Shown one piece after another: positions 18,780 through 27,082 of a DNA stretch of 64,000 bases. Source of the DNA: Niallia circulans NBRC 13626 (GTDB lineage: Bacteria; Bacillota; Bacilli; Bacillales; Cytobacillaceae); the NCBI RefSeq assembly GCF_001591585.1, contig NZ_BCVE01000006.1, positions 124,001-188,000 of the forward strand, written 5' to 3'. The notes under the pieces are model-generated. The model was not told the origin of the DNA. It saw only the letters and a program-made list of their open reading frames with translations, and did not search any database. Made by a program: the position numbers and the translations under genes. How positions within the stretch are numbered: the stretch's first letter is position 1; each line of letters starts with the position of its first letter.

Positions 18780-19680
18780 TTCTTTCACACTCCCCTTGCT
18801 TTAAATGGTTTTCTACTAAAATATAAGCCCCCCATAAACCCGAATCATTATAATGCCTACAAATTTCAACAGGTATAATGAAATCTTGCCAGTAAGGTAT
18901 CGAGTTTAATGCCTCGTTTATATAAGGATATAGTGCAGGATTTTGACTTATGCCGCCACCAATTAGAACCTTTTCGGGATTGAAAATAACGACAGAATTA
19001 AATATCGCTACCGCAACGTACTTACTCCACTCTCTAATTATCGCTTCTACCTTGTAATCATTTGTTAGAGAAAATATTTCTTCACCAGTTATTTCCGCTT
19101 CAGGCGGAAGTCTATATTTTTCTTTATAAAGGCTGATAAGTGCACTTGTGGATGCTAACTCATGAAGTGTTTTATTCGGATATTCCCCATAATCTGTAAG
19201 CATCATACCTAATTCACCAGCTCGATAAGAGTGACCCTTTATTGTTTGATTCTGATAGTAAATCGCACCGCCTACTCCCGTCCCAAGTGTTAAGAGAATA
19301 AAATCATTATTATCAATTGCTGCACCATTATACTTTTCTGCTATAGCGGCGCAATTCGCATCATTTTCTATATAGATTGGACAATCCATTGTTAATCTTC
19401 TCTTTACTTCATTTACTATATTTACTCCATTTATAGAAGTAATTGCGCCTGCAAGAATAGGAACTCCATTTACTGTATCAATAAACCCTGGAAAGCTTAT
19501 ACCTATTCCTTTAATAGATGCTAACAGGCTCAATTCTTCTATTTTTGCAGCCAAACTAGATAGAAAACTATCTTTGTCAAACTTATCTGTTTTGAATTTT
19601 CCTTTTTGAACAATGTGAGAGTCTTCGATCAATCCATATTTCACATATGTTCCACCTACATCAAAACTTATGACAGCCAT
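18766..19680 (-). CDS. ROK family sugar kinase
   Basis: 304 residues from the ATG at 19680, supported by AAGGGGAG; an upstream in-frame ATG would add an unrelated N-terminus. ATP site VISFDVGGTYVKYG, sugar site IENDANCAAIAE, and LLTLGTGVGGAIYY. The zinc motif CxCGxxGCxE of glucokinases and fructokinases is missing; instead it reads AGELGMMLTDYG, as in BglK-like beta-glucoside kinases. No DNA-binding domain, so an enzyme not a repressor. It is sandwiched between the binding protein and GH31 genes, and I infer it phosphorylates a disaccharide or glucose released from the imported glycan. Confidence 0.85.
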   Translation of the reverse strand: MAVISFDVGGTYVKYGLIEDSHIVQKGKFKTDKFDKDSFLSSLAAKIEELSLLASIKGIGISFPGFIDTVNGVPILAGAITSINGVNIVNEVKRRLTMDCPIYIENDANCAAIAEKYNGAAIDNNDFILLTLGTGVGGAIYYQNQTIKGHSYRAGELGMMLTDYGEYPNKTLHELASTSALISLYKEKYRLPPEAEITGEEIFSLTNDYKVEAIIREWSKYVAVAIFNSVVIFNPEKVLIGGGISQNPALYPYINEALNSIPYWQDFIIPVEICRHYNDSGLWGAYILVENHLKQGECERNEIS

Positions 19681-19810
19681 TACCAATCTCCCCTTAAAGG
19701 GATGAAACATTAGAAAGATAGGAAAAACTATTCTGCTTTGTTCCAACAGTATCGTTTAAAGAAGAAATAGTTTTTATTTCCTCAGATGTTTCACCCATAA
19801 AAGTAAATCT

Positions 19811-21460
19811 TTAATTCTCCCATAACTTCATGCGATCTTTTACTAATCCAGTCATATCCGAACTAGCTTTATCAATCCCCATCTCTTTTAATTTTGTTTG
19901 CATTTCTGACCATTTCTGTTCAAACTCACTTGGAGGGGAAATGATAATATCAGTAATTGCTTGTGTTGTGTAGTCGTCTGCCTTTTGTTGAATCACTGTC
20001 AAATCACTGCTTGCTGGAATAGCTATTTCAAAAGCACGACCGTGCTTTGTCTGTCCTAATTCATCTGGGGATGGGAAGAAGTCTGCCCACACTTCATGAC
20101 CATAACTACTTATAACCTCTTTTTCTTCCTCAGTGTAATTCGACATGGCTAATTCTTTCGTATCAGACCTTGATATTGGTTGTCCAGTGGAATCAACTGC
20201 TCCTGTTCCCCATTGTGGAAACGGGTAAATATAGTTCCCGACTCCTGTTTTAAGGGAATAATTAGGATCTGTTTGCGATTCTTTAATATCGGTAGCAACA
20301 CGTTTTCCATCCTTGATTTCATAGTTTTCTCCTTCAATCCCCCAGTTAACTAAGATTTGTGCTTCTTCTGACGCCATCCAGTCTAAAAATTCAAAAGCCT
20401 TTTCTTGTTGTTTACTTGTAGAGGAAATGGAAACACCAATCGTACCTGTATATCCATAGTCTTTTGTATCTGGCTGTAAAATACCTTCTTCCAATGTCAC
20501 AGGAAGTGGTGCGTAAGTTCTCCACGACTGGCCGTCTGCTTTAAGGGCCGCAATTCCATCATTTATATCCCAGTTTTGATCCGCTAAACCTATGACACGA
20601 CCCGAAGATATTTTTGCGATATATGTGTCATATTTTTGAGTAAAACTCTCTGGATCTACTAATCCTTCATCATACATATGGTTGAGCCATTTAAAGTACT
20701 CTTTTACTTTCTCATCTTGGAATTTATATCTTGTCTCGCCTGTACTTTCATCCACCAGCCATTGCCCATCATCTTGATATCCAGATGCATATCCTGCTGG
20801 GTTTCCTACTGTAATGAGCCATCTCCAGTCACTACCTAATAAAGATAAGCCAATCGTATCTTGTCCATTGATTTGCGGATACTTTTCTTTATAAGCTTTT
20901 AAAGCATTCTCGTAATCTTCTAAAGTTTTAATCTCTGGATAGCCTAATTCTTTTAATACTTCTAATTGTATTTTAAATGTTCCGCTAGGATTTAATACTG
21001 TATTCGTCATGCCGCCTGTACCCACATGGTAAATCTGCGGATCTTCTGTATTGTTCTTTAGGCGGACTAGTTGATCACCATACAGAGCTTTCAAATTTTC
21101 CCCCTTGTCTTCAATCAGTTCATCTAATGGGATAACAGCTCCAGCATCAATTAATTTATTAAGATCGCCTTTGCCAAAAATTAAGTCAGGATAATCGCCG
21201 CTTGCAATCATTAAAGGAACTGCTTGTGTATCGCCACCAACCGGATGAGAAATTTCTAACTTTACCCCTGTTTTTTTGGTAATTTCTTTAGCAACCGGAT
21301 TATCAAATTTGTCATCCTTCGTTAAATCCGCACTAAAAAACGTTAGGGTTGTAATGTCTCCATCTTGCTCTTTTTCTGAATCAACAGCATTATTACAAGC
21401 TGCAAGTAACAGACTTGCCGATAACACTGAACCTGCCATTATGATTTTCTTCCATTTCAT
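19811..21460 (-). CDS. ABC importer, sugar-binding lipoprotein (LplA/YtcQ type)
   Basis: 549 residues. Lipoprotein signal MKWKKIIMAGSVLSASLLLA followed by the lipobox cysteine (LLAAC), then an acidic linker and a family 1 solute-binding fold. Long binding proteins of this size go with LplB/LplC-like permeases and often bind plant cell-wall oligosaccharides. Follows the second permease by 45 bases and precedes the kinase. The 130-base spacer after it contains imperfect stems (GGGATGAAACAT facing ATGTTTCACCC) that could stabilise the upstream mRNA. Confidence 0.9.
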   Translation of the reverse strand: MKWKKIIMAGSVLSASLLLAACNNAVDSEKEQDGDITTLTFFSADLTKDDKFDNPVAKEITKKTGVKLEISHPVGGDTQAVPLMIASGDYPDLIFGKGDLNKLIDAGAVIPLDELIEDKGENLKALYGDQLVRLKNNTEDPQIYHVGTGGMTNTVLNPSGTFKIQLEVLKELGYPEIKTLEDYENALKAYKEKYPQINGQDTIGLSLLGSDWRWLITVGNPAGYASGYQDDGQWLVDESTGETRYKFQDEKVKEYFKWLNHMYDEGLVDPESFTQKYDTYIAKISSGRVIGLADQNWDINDGIAALKADGQSWRTYAPLPVTLEEGILQPDTKDYGYTGTIGVSISSTSKQQEKAFEFLDWMASEEAQILVNWGIEGENYEIKDGKRVATDIKESQTDPNYSLKTGVGNYIYPFPQWGTGAVDSTGQPISRSDTKELAMSNYTEEEKEVISSYGHEVWADFFPSPDELGQTKHGRAFEIAIPASSDLTVIQQKADDYTTQAITDIIISPPSEFEQKWSEMQTKLKEMGIDKASSDMTGLVKDRMKLWEN

Positions 21461-21505
21461 TAAAAATCCCTCCTAATAATAAGCAAAATAGGCTAACCTA
21501 GCTGA

Positions 21506-22420
21506 TTAATTTTTCACTGCTCCTAATGTTAATCCTGAAACAAAATATTTTTGCAGAAATGGATATACTAGCAATATAGGTACAGTAGCAATAATAGTGA
21601 TTGCCATCTTAATAGATTCTGGAGTAGTTTTCCCTGCATTTAATTGCTCCATAGCTGAATTACTGACATTTCCCGTTGATTGTGCACTAGCATTGTCTAA
21701 AATCTTCATTAATTCATATTGTAGTGTTGTTAGATTAACATTCCCCCTCGCATATAAATAGGTATCGAACCAGCTATTCCATTGACCAACAGCGATAAAA
21801 AGAGCAATTGTAGCAATCGCTGGAATGCATAACGGCATAATAATCTTGTAAAATATAACAAAATCATTTGCTCCGTCTATTTTTGCTGATTCTTCCAGTG
21901 CATCTGGTAAACTATCAATAAAGGATCTTATAACGATTACATTAAAAGCACTTAGTAATGCTGGAATAAGATAGACAGCAAAACTGTTAATCAATCCTAA
22001 ATTGCGAATTAAAATATATCCAGGGATTAGCCCGCCACTGACATACATCGTAACGATCAGCAATGTTGTAAGATGTTTTCGAAAGATGAAGTCTTTTCGG
22101 CTAATGACATAAGCCATGACACATGTACATAAAACTCCTGCAATAGTACCAATGACTGTTCTTAAAACAGAATTGGTAAAGGCTAACAGCAGTTGATCAT
22201 TATTGCTGAAGATTTCTATATAGTTTGCAAAAGTAAATTCCCTTGGCAAAATGTGCAATCCACCTTTAGCTGTATCCACTGAATCATTTAATGAAATAGC
22301 TAGAACATTTAAAAATGGATAGAGTGTGGCGATAATGATGATGATCATTATTGATCCAATGACTACATCAAAGCCAGTAGGTCGATTTATGCTCTTTTTC
22401 TTCCTGAATAAATTTGTCAT
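21506..22420 (-). CDS. ABC importer permease, LplC/YtcP type
   Basis: 304 residues from the ATG at 22420, chosen because AAGGAGG lies 5 bases upstream; earlier in-frame starts fall inside the previous gene. Six hydrophobic segments and the permease EAA loop (ALEESAKIDGANDFVIFYKIIMP, about residues 185-207), which contacts the ATPase. Member of the carbohydrate uptake 1 family. Its Shine-Dalgarno overlaps the stop of the first permease, so the pair is tightly coupled. Confidence 0.93.
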   Translation of the reverse strand: MTNLFRKKKSINRPTGFDVVIGSIMIIIIIATLYPFLNVLAISLNDSVDTAKGGLHILPREFTFANYIEIFSNNDQLLLAFTNSVLRTVIGTIAGVLCTCVMAYVISRKDFIFRKHLTTLLIVTMYVSGGLIPGYILIRNLGLINSFAVYLIPALLSAFNVIVIRSFIDSLPDALEESAKIDGANDFVIFYKIIMPLCIPAIATIALFIAVGQWNSWFDTYLYARGNVNLTTLQYELMKILDNASAQSTGNVSNSAMEQLNAGKTTPESIKMAITIIATVPILLVYPFLQKYFVSGLTLGAVKN

Positions 22421-22430
22421 TTTAGCCTCC

Positions 22431-23387
22431 TTACATAAGTCCGCCATTCCCTGATTTTTTGGCAATATTATTAAATATAAAGATAAGAATAATACTAACG
22501 ACTGATTTAAAAATTCCTATTGCTGTACCATAGGAATATCTAAACATACCAATACCGTAATCAAGAGCATACTTGTCCAGTACAAGCGCTTTATCTGCTA
22601 CGATATTATTTCCAAGCAGCATTTGTTTTTCAAATCCGATATTAATAAGGTTGCCAATACTCAAAATTAATAGTATAAGGATAATAGGTTTGATAGATGG
22701 AAGTGTAATGTGGATCATTTGTTTAAACCGACTTGCTCCATCTACCCAAGCTGCTTCATACATTTCTTTATCGATACTCACCATTGCTGCGAGATAAATA
22801 ATTGCATTCCATCCCATTTCTTTCCAAACGTCAGAGAATGTGACAATATACCAAAACTTATTGGGATCACTCATAAATTGTATTGGGCTATCAATAATAT
22901 GGAGGGACAATAATAATTCATTCAATGCTCCATTAGTTGAAAGCATGGTAGTTACAATGTTTGCTACAATTACCCACGATACAAAATGCGGAAGGTATGA
23001 TACGGTCTGTGTAAATTTCTTAAATCTTGTGAACCGGAGCTCATTTAATAAGAGAGCCAGAGCAATTGAACTTGCGGTTCCAAAAACAATCCCTAACCCA
23101 CCCATTCCCAAAGTATTAATTAATGCCCGATAAAACAATTCGTCCTCAAACAGTGCTTTAAAGTGCTTAAGTCCAACCCATGGAGATCCTAGAACTCCTA
23201 ATGCAGGCTTATAATCTTGAAAAGCCATTATCCATCCAAAAAGAGGTACATAACAAAATACGATAAGCCAAATTACCAAGGGTAGTGCCATCATGATAAG
23301 TACTTTTTGATCTTTCAGCTTTTTCCAGGTGATCTTTTTCTCCTTTTGGGGCTTTTTTTCTTGCTTAACAAGAGGTGCTATCTCCAT
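22431..23387 (-). CDS. ABC importer permease, LplB/YtrA type
   Basis: 318 residues, first gene of the importer-enzyme operon. Basic cytoplasmic N-terminus (KKPQKEKKITWKKLKDQK), six membrane segments, and the EAA loop EMYEAAWVDGASRFKQMIHI. The region 50-125 bases upstream holds two cre-like sites, so expression is probably reduced by CcpA when glucose is present. No ATPase gene is in the cluster; a shared one such as MsmX elsewhere would be needed. Confidence 0.93.
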   Translation of the reverse strand: MEIAPLVKQEKKPQKEKKITWKKLKDQKVLIMMALPLVIWLIVFCYVPLFGWIMAFQDYKPALGVLGSPWVGLKHFKALFEDELFYRALINTLGMGGLGIVFGTASSIALALLLNELRFTRFKKFTQTVSYLPHFVSWVIVANIVTTMLSTNGALNELLLSLHIIDSPIQFMSDPNKFWYIVTFSDVWKEMGWNAIIYLAAMVSIDKEMYEAAWVDGASRFKQMIHITLPSIKPIILILLILSIGNLINIGFEKQMLLGNNIVADKALVLDKYALDYGIGMFRYSYGTAIGIFKSVVSIILIFIFNNIAKKSGNGGLM

Positions 23388-23436
23388 CTCTCCCCACTCC
23401 CTAACTAAAGTAACTTCTTTATAGATAAAGTATAAT

Positions 23437-23451
23437 TGGTTACGCTTTCAT
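23437..23451. promoter_or_regulatory. cre site (CcpA operator), first of two before the importer operon
   Basis: Read on the minus strand it is ATGAAAGCGTAACCA, matching every fixed position of the consensus WTGNAANCGNWNNCW. It lies 50 bases before the permease start codon, where CcpA binding would block transcription or elongation. Function is inferred from the match and position. Confidence 0.8.
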
Positions 23452-23496
23452 TTTTAATAGTAATTCTTAGTGTAGTAAGTAGTAAAAAACAGTGTT

Positions 23497-23511
23497 TTGA
23501 AAGCGTTTAAT
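23497..23511. promoter_or_regulatory. Second cre-like site
   Basis: TTGAAAGCGTTTAAT matches the cre consensus in all but the last conserved C. It lies 60 bases upstream of the stronger site, close to six helical turns, and on the same promoter region of the importer operon. Confidence 0.65.
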
Positions 23512-23540
23512 CTATTGATATATACTTTCAAACAGTAATA

Positions 23541-23574
23541 AACCAAAAGTGCTCATGATTGAATGAGCACTTTG
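23541..23574 (-). terminator. Terminator after the regulator/lipoprotein gene set
   Basis: AAAGTGCTCAT and ATGAGCACTTT are exact complements around a 6-base loop; on the minus strand the stem ends in TTTTGG. A second hairpin lies just before it in the same direction (23580-23620, AGGCAAATTT facing AAATTTGCCT). Together they separate the sensor-regulator genes from the importer operon. Confidence 0.7.
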
Positions 23575-23677
23575 ATAACAGGCAAATTTCTCTTCTAGAA
23601 GTACTACTTCAAATTTGCCTCTTGGATATATTTCTAAGCTGCCCTATATAAAGGAATTCAGCCATCTAATTATTCGA

Positions 23678-24961
23678 TTAATCAAATTCATTTACTTGCT
23701 TAAGCATCGTTACTAATTGGTCTTTTTTGATAACAAAATCAATATTGCCATTTTCTTTAATAGCGAACATACTATCATTAGTTTTCAATGGATAAAATTC
23801 TAGTTTTCGACTATGTTCGCTTCCGTCAGATGTAAAATCGTACGTCATTTTCAAATAAGGGTTATTTTCTAATGCCTCTCCTTTATATTCCTCATTTGCA
23901 GATAGTACAGCAATATATTGATATAAATTTCGAAAGTCTGCTTCGTCTATATTTCTATTATTTAATTGAAAGGAAGAAATAATTTTATCTGACTTACTAT
24001 TAAGTCGATGGAAAGCAGTAATCTGCTCTGATTGTTTGCCTTCAATTGTCCACTTGTTCAAAGCATCTGCCATAATAAGGCACAGAAACTTATCGATAAT
24101 AGAAAAAGGGTGATTTACTAAATTTTCAATTTGCCCTTTTGGAACGAAAAACAGCTTTTTTTCTTTATTAACGGTCGCATAGTATTGATTATTTTCATCC
24201 TTTAGCAATTGTAAAGTATATTCCTTACCCTCTTCTTGAATAATAATCTCCTTCCAATTGGTCAGCTTACTTTGATCGATTTCTTTTAATGGATCTGATA
24301 CTTTTAAATGTGTAAGTGTAGACAAGATTTCATCCATTTTTTTGTATTCCACTGAATAATCGTGTGAATAATAGTCATGAAGAAACCATCCACTTATAAA
24401 GGGTGCTTTTTCGACCGATGAATAAGTAGTTTGTTTACTCAAGGAATAGTGAGCTTGCTTTCCTCGAAATTCAATCTTTTTTATCTGATCTGCTTCTAGT
24501 GGAAATGCCTTCCTTTCTGAAAAAATTATCGGTGAGTAGAATTTCACAAGGTTTGGAACATAAGAAAGCTGATAAGTTTGGTTTTGTCTCACTAAATAAT
24601 ATTGATTTTTCTTTTTATATAACTTCATTTGTGATTGATCTGCTGCCACCTCGATTAATAAATCCATTTCCTTCTGCTCTTTCACTTTATCTCCTCTCAT
24701 ACTTGATAAAGCTAGAACAAATTGATTTGCCATATCATCTTGGAAAGTCTGTTCCTTTACAGTCCAATAACTTCCTTCTTTGCTTAGTTTTATCGAACTG
24801 TCCTGTTGTTTAATACGCAGCTCACTTGCCTGCTCGATGTTTTTTAAGCTTATGCTGCTTTTTATAGGCGAAGCATGTTCTTTTTCTTGATTGCAGCTTG
24901 CCATCAGAAACATTACTAGAGGGATAAAAATATATAGATAGTTTTTTGGACTGATTTTCAT
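23678..24961 (-). CDS. DUF4340-like lipoprotein, function unknown
   Basis: 427 residues with a lipoprotein signal (IFIPLVMFLMASC, lipobox cysteine at about 23). The rest is soluble and made of repeated beta/alpha units typical of DUF4340 proteins (SIKLSKEGSYWTVKEQ; QIKKIEFRGKQAHYSL; LEFYPLKTNDSMFAIKENG). DUF4340 proteins usually accompany Gld-type ABC transporters; none is here. The ATG overlaps the preceding DUF624 stop by 4 bases (coupled translation). I infer an extracytoplasmic partner of the two-component system or the importer, without direct evidence. Confidence 0.7.
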   Translation of the reverse strand: MKISPKNYLYIFIPLVMFLMASCNQEKEHASPIKSSISLKNIEQASELRIKQQDSSIKLSKEGSYWTVKEQTFQDDMANQFVLALSSMRGDKVKEQKEMDLLIEVAADQSQMKLYKKKNQYYLVRQNQTYQLSYVPNLVKFYSPIIFSERKAFPLEADQIKKIEFRGKQAHYSLSKQTTYSSVEKAPFISGWFLHDYYSHDYSVEYKKMDEILSTLTHLKVSDPLKEIDQSKLTNWKEIIIQEEGKEYTLQLLKDENNQYYATVNKEKKLFFVPKGQIENLVNHPFSIIDKFLCLIMADALNKWTIEGKQSEQITAFHRLNSKSDKIISSFQLNNRNIDEADFRNLYQYIAVLSANEEYKGEALENNPYLKMTYDFTSDGSEHSRKLEFYPLKTNDSMFAIKENGNIDFVIKKDQLVTMLKQVNEFD

Positions 24962-25611
24962 TTTTTTAACTCCTTCTCTAGTCGATACAGCACCGGATTT
25001 GTATAATACATTAAAATAAAGCCGAACAGGCTAAAAGCAAATAAAAAGGATACAGCGGGGACATAGTAAAAAAAGACAACTAGAATAACAGAAGTGGATA
25101 AGTGTAAGAATGCTTTTCCTGGAAATCGCAACAATATAAACGGTCCTGCTTTTAATAATGTTTTCATATTACTTTCAAATCTGCTTAATACACTAAGACC
25201 AATACTTGTGGTGATAAAGACAATTGCTAAAAGAATAGCAACTACACAAGCCAGTATTAAATTATTTTTTTGTAGCATATAAAAAAAATCAACAAATAAG
25301 ATTAAAAGGATGGTTAACTGTATAAACCAATAAATAAAACTGAGTTTAAAATTTGTTTTATAATCCATGAAAAAATCTTTTACCGGAGTGATACTTCCTT
25401 CTCTTAACAATCGGCCGTTAGTGGAGAAAAGGGCAGTGAGACTTGCTCCCATAGGAAGAAGCGATATATAAAACAGCATAATATTTTCTAGGGAAAATGG
25501 AAAAAGCAATAAAGCAGTAAAGAATAATATGTTACTGAATACAAAACATAGATTCAAAAGAAAGAAAGTGGATATGTAATTTAGAGTTTGATAAAGCTTC
25601 CTACTATTCAT
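24958..25611 (-). CDS. DUF624 (YesL-like) membrane protein
   Basis: 217 residues from the ATG at 25611 (MNSRKLYQTLNYISTF), with five to six hydrophobic segments. The N-terminal NLCFVFSNILFFTALL and the mid region LPMGASLTALFSTNGRLL fit the YesL family, whose members sit beside YesMN regulators and LplABC-type importers in Paenibacillaceae and Bacillaceae; the role is unknown. An alternative ATG four codons earlier overlaps the regulator stop. Coupled at its 3' end to the DUF4340 gene. Confidence 0.78.
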   Translation of the reverse strand: MNSRKLYQTLNYISTFFLLNLCFVFSNILFFTALLLFPFSLENIMLFYISLLPMGASLTALFSTNGRLLREGSITPVKDFFMDYKTNFKLSFIYWFIQLTILLILFVDFFYMLQKNNLILACVVAILLAIVFITTSIGLSVLSRFESNMKTLLKAGPFILLRFPGKAFLHLSTSVILVVFFYYVPAVSFLFAFSLFGFILMYYTNPVLYRLEKELKK

Positions 25612-25615
25612 CGCT

Positions 25616-27070
25616 TCACCCATTACCTTGTAATTTTCGGTATTCATTTGGTGACATGCCACAATGTCGCTTAAACTTTTTATAAAAATAGTCCAAATTA
25701 GCATAACCTGTTCTTTCTGCAATCTCATAAATCATTAAATTAGAATCTTTTAGTAGTTGTTTTGCTTTGCCCATCCGTATTTCATCTAGATATTGAGAGT
25801 AGCTTTTTCCAGTTTCTTTTTTGAATTTTTTGCCGATGTAAGCGTTGTTATAATTAAAGTGCTCTGATATAATTTTAAGATTTAAATCTTCCTTATAGTG
25901 TTTTTGTGTATATCTTTCTATTTCTTGGATAGTATTAATTCTATTAAAGCTTTCATTCACAATTTGCTGCAACACTCGATAACTATTTTCCATTTCCTTC
26001 ATTAACTGTTCCATCGTTCTACTTCTTGCGATACTCTTTTCAGCAGTATTTACCACTTCCTGCAAGCGCTCTCTATCTGTTGGATTAATAGTATCTATCA
26101 CGTTATTTACAACACTTTGGAACTCCTTACTGACATTCCATTTGATTTCATTTTCATGTAGTGAATGATAACGGAAGTTTTCCTTATATTTAAAAAGAGA
26201 ATTTGCAAGATCTCCATCATACAAAATATCCTTTAACAGCTGCTCTGTTATATTTCCTGTAAAATGAGTTTTGGCTTGTAAACTTTTTATTCTTTCATTT
26301 GAAATAAGACCTAAGTTAGCATAAGAAAAGGTAATATCTTTTAACTTTCTTATCTCTTTATATAGCTGTTTCAAATGGCTGCTTTTATTTTGCCATGAAG
26401 ACTGAAGTATAACTTCCCCTTCTTGACTAGCTATAGACAGCAGTTCCCTTTCCAAGGTATTTAAATCAAAATCATCTAAAATTAGTGTCAATATATACGT
26501 ATAATCATCGTGTGTTAATAAATAACAAAGAACGTTTTTATTCTCCCTTATTCTTGTCTGAAATTCCCTTGCTATGGATTGGTTTGAAAAACGTATTAAA
26601 CAAGCCAACCTATATTCTTGTGTACAGGGTGTAAAATCCCCTTCAAAAATATTTTTCCTTAGAACATTGTAGATATCATTATTCGTCTCTTTCTGTTTAT
26701 CTACTTTTTTTCGTATCCCTAACAATATATCTGTTAATTCATCTTCATCTATTGGTTTTAACAAATAAGATACTGTTCCTAAGCGAATGGCTTTTTGAGC
26801 GTAAGTAAATTCTGAATATCCTGATAGAATAATAGAATAAAAAGTTTCTCCTCTTTTTTGGGCAGTCTGTATCATTTCTAACCCGTCCATCTCAGGCATT
26901 CGTATATCTGTTATTACTAAATCAGGCTGGTATTCTTTAATTAGTTTTATTCCTTCTTTCCCATTTTGGGCAGAACCAACAATTTCAAATCCATATTCCT
27001 GCCAATCAATAATATAAGGCAGCCCCTCTCTAATTACCGGCTCGTCATCAACAATTAGTACTTTTTTCAT
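25616..27070 (-). CDS. YesN-type response regulator with AraC DNA-binding domain
   Basis: 484 residues. Receiver domain 1-120 (VLIVDDEPVIREGLP; phospho-acceptor in DLVITDIRMPEMDG; Lys in YLLKPIDEDEL), a central linker of about 250 residues, and a C-terminal AraC-type double helix-turn-helix (LNLKIISEHFNYNNAYIGKK, MIYEIAERTGYANLDYFYKK). Typical partner of a YesM kinase; controls nearby sugar importer genes in known systems. 12 bases after the kinase gene. Confidence 0.93.
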   Translation of the reverse strand: MKKVLIVDDEPVIREGLPYIIDWQEYGFEIVGSAQNGKEGIKLIKEYQPDLVITDIRMPEMDGLEMIQTAQKRGETFYSIILSGYSEFTYAQKAIRLGTVSYLLKPIDEDELTDILLGIRKKVDKQKETNNDIYNVLRKNIFEGDFTPCTQEYRLACLIRFSNQSIAREFQTRIRENKNVLCYLLTHDDYTYILTLILDDFDLNTLERELLSIASQEGEVILQSSWQNKSSHLKQLYKEIRKLKDITFSYANLGLISNERIKSLQAKTHFTGNITEQLLKDILYDGDLANSLFKYKENFRYHSLHENEIKWNVSKEFQSVVNNVIDTINPTDRERLQEVVNTAEKSIARSRTMEQLMKEMENSYRVLQQIVNESFNRINTIQEIERYTQKHYKEDLNLKIISEHFNYNNAYIGKKFKKETGKSYSQYLDEIRMGKAKQLLKDSNLMIYEIAERTGYANLDYFYKKFKRHCGMSPNEYRKLQGNG

Positions 27071-27082
27071 TATTTACGCCCC

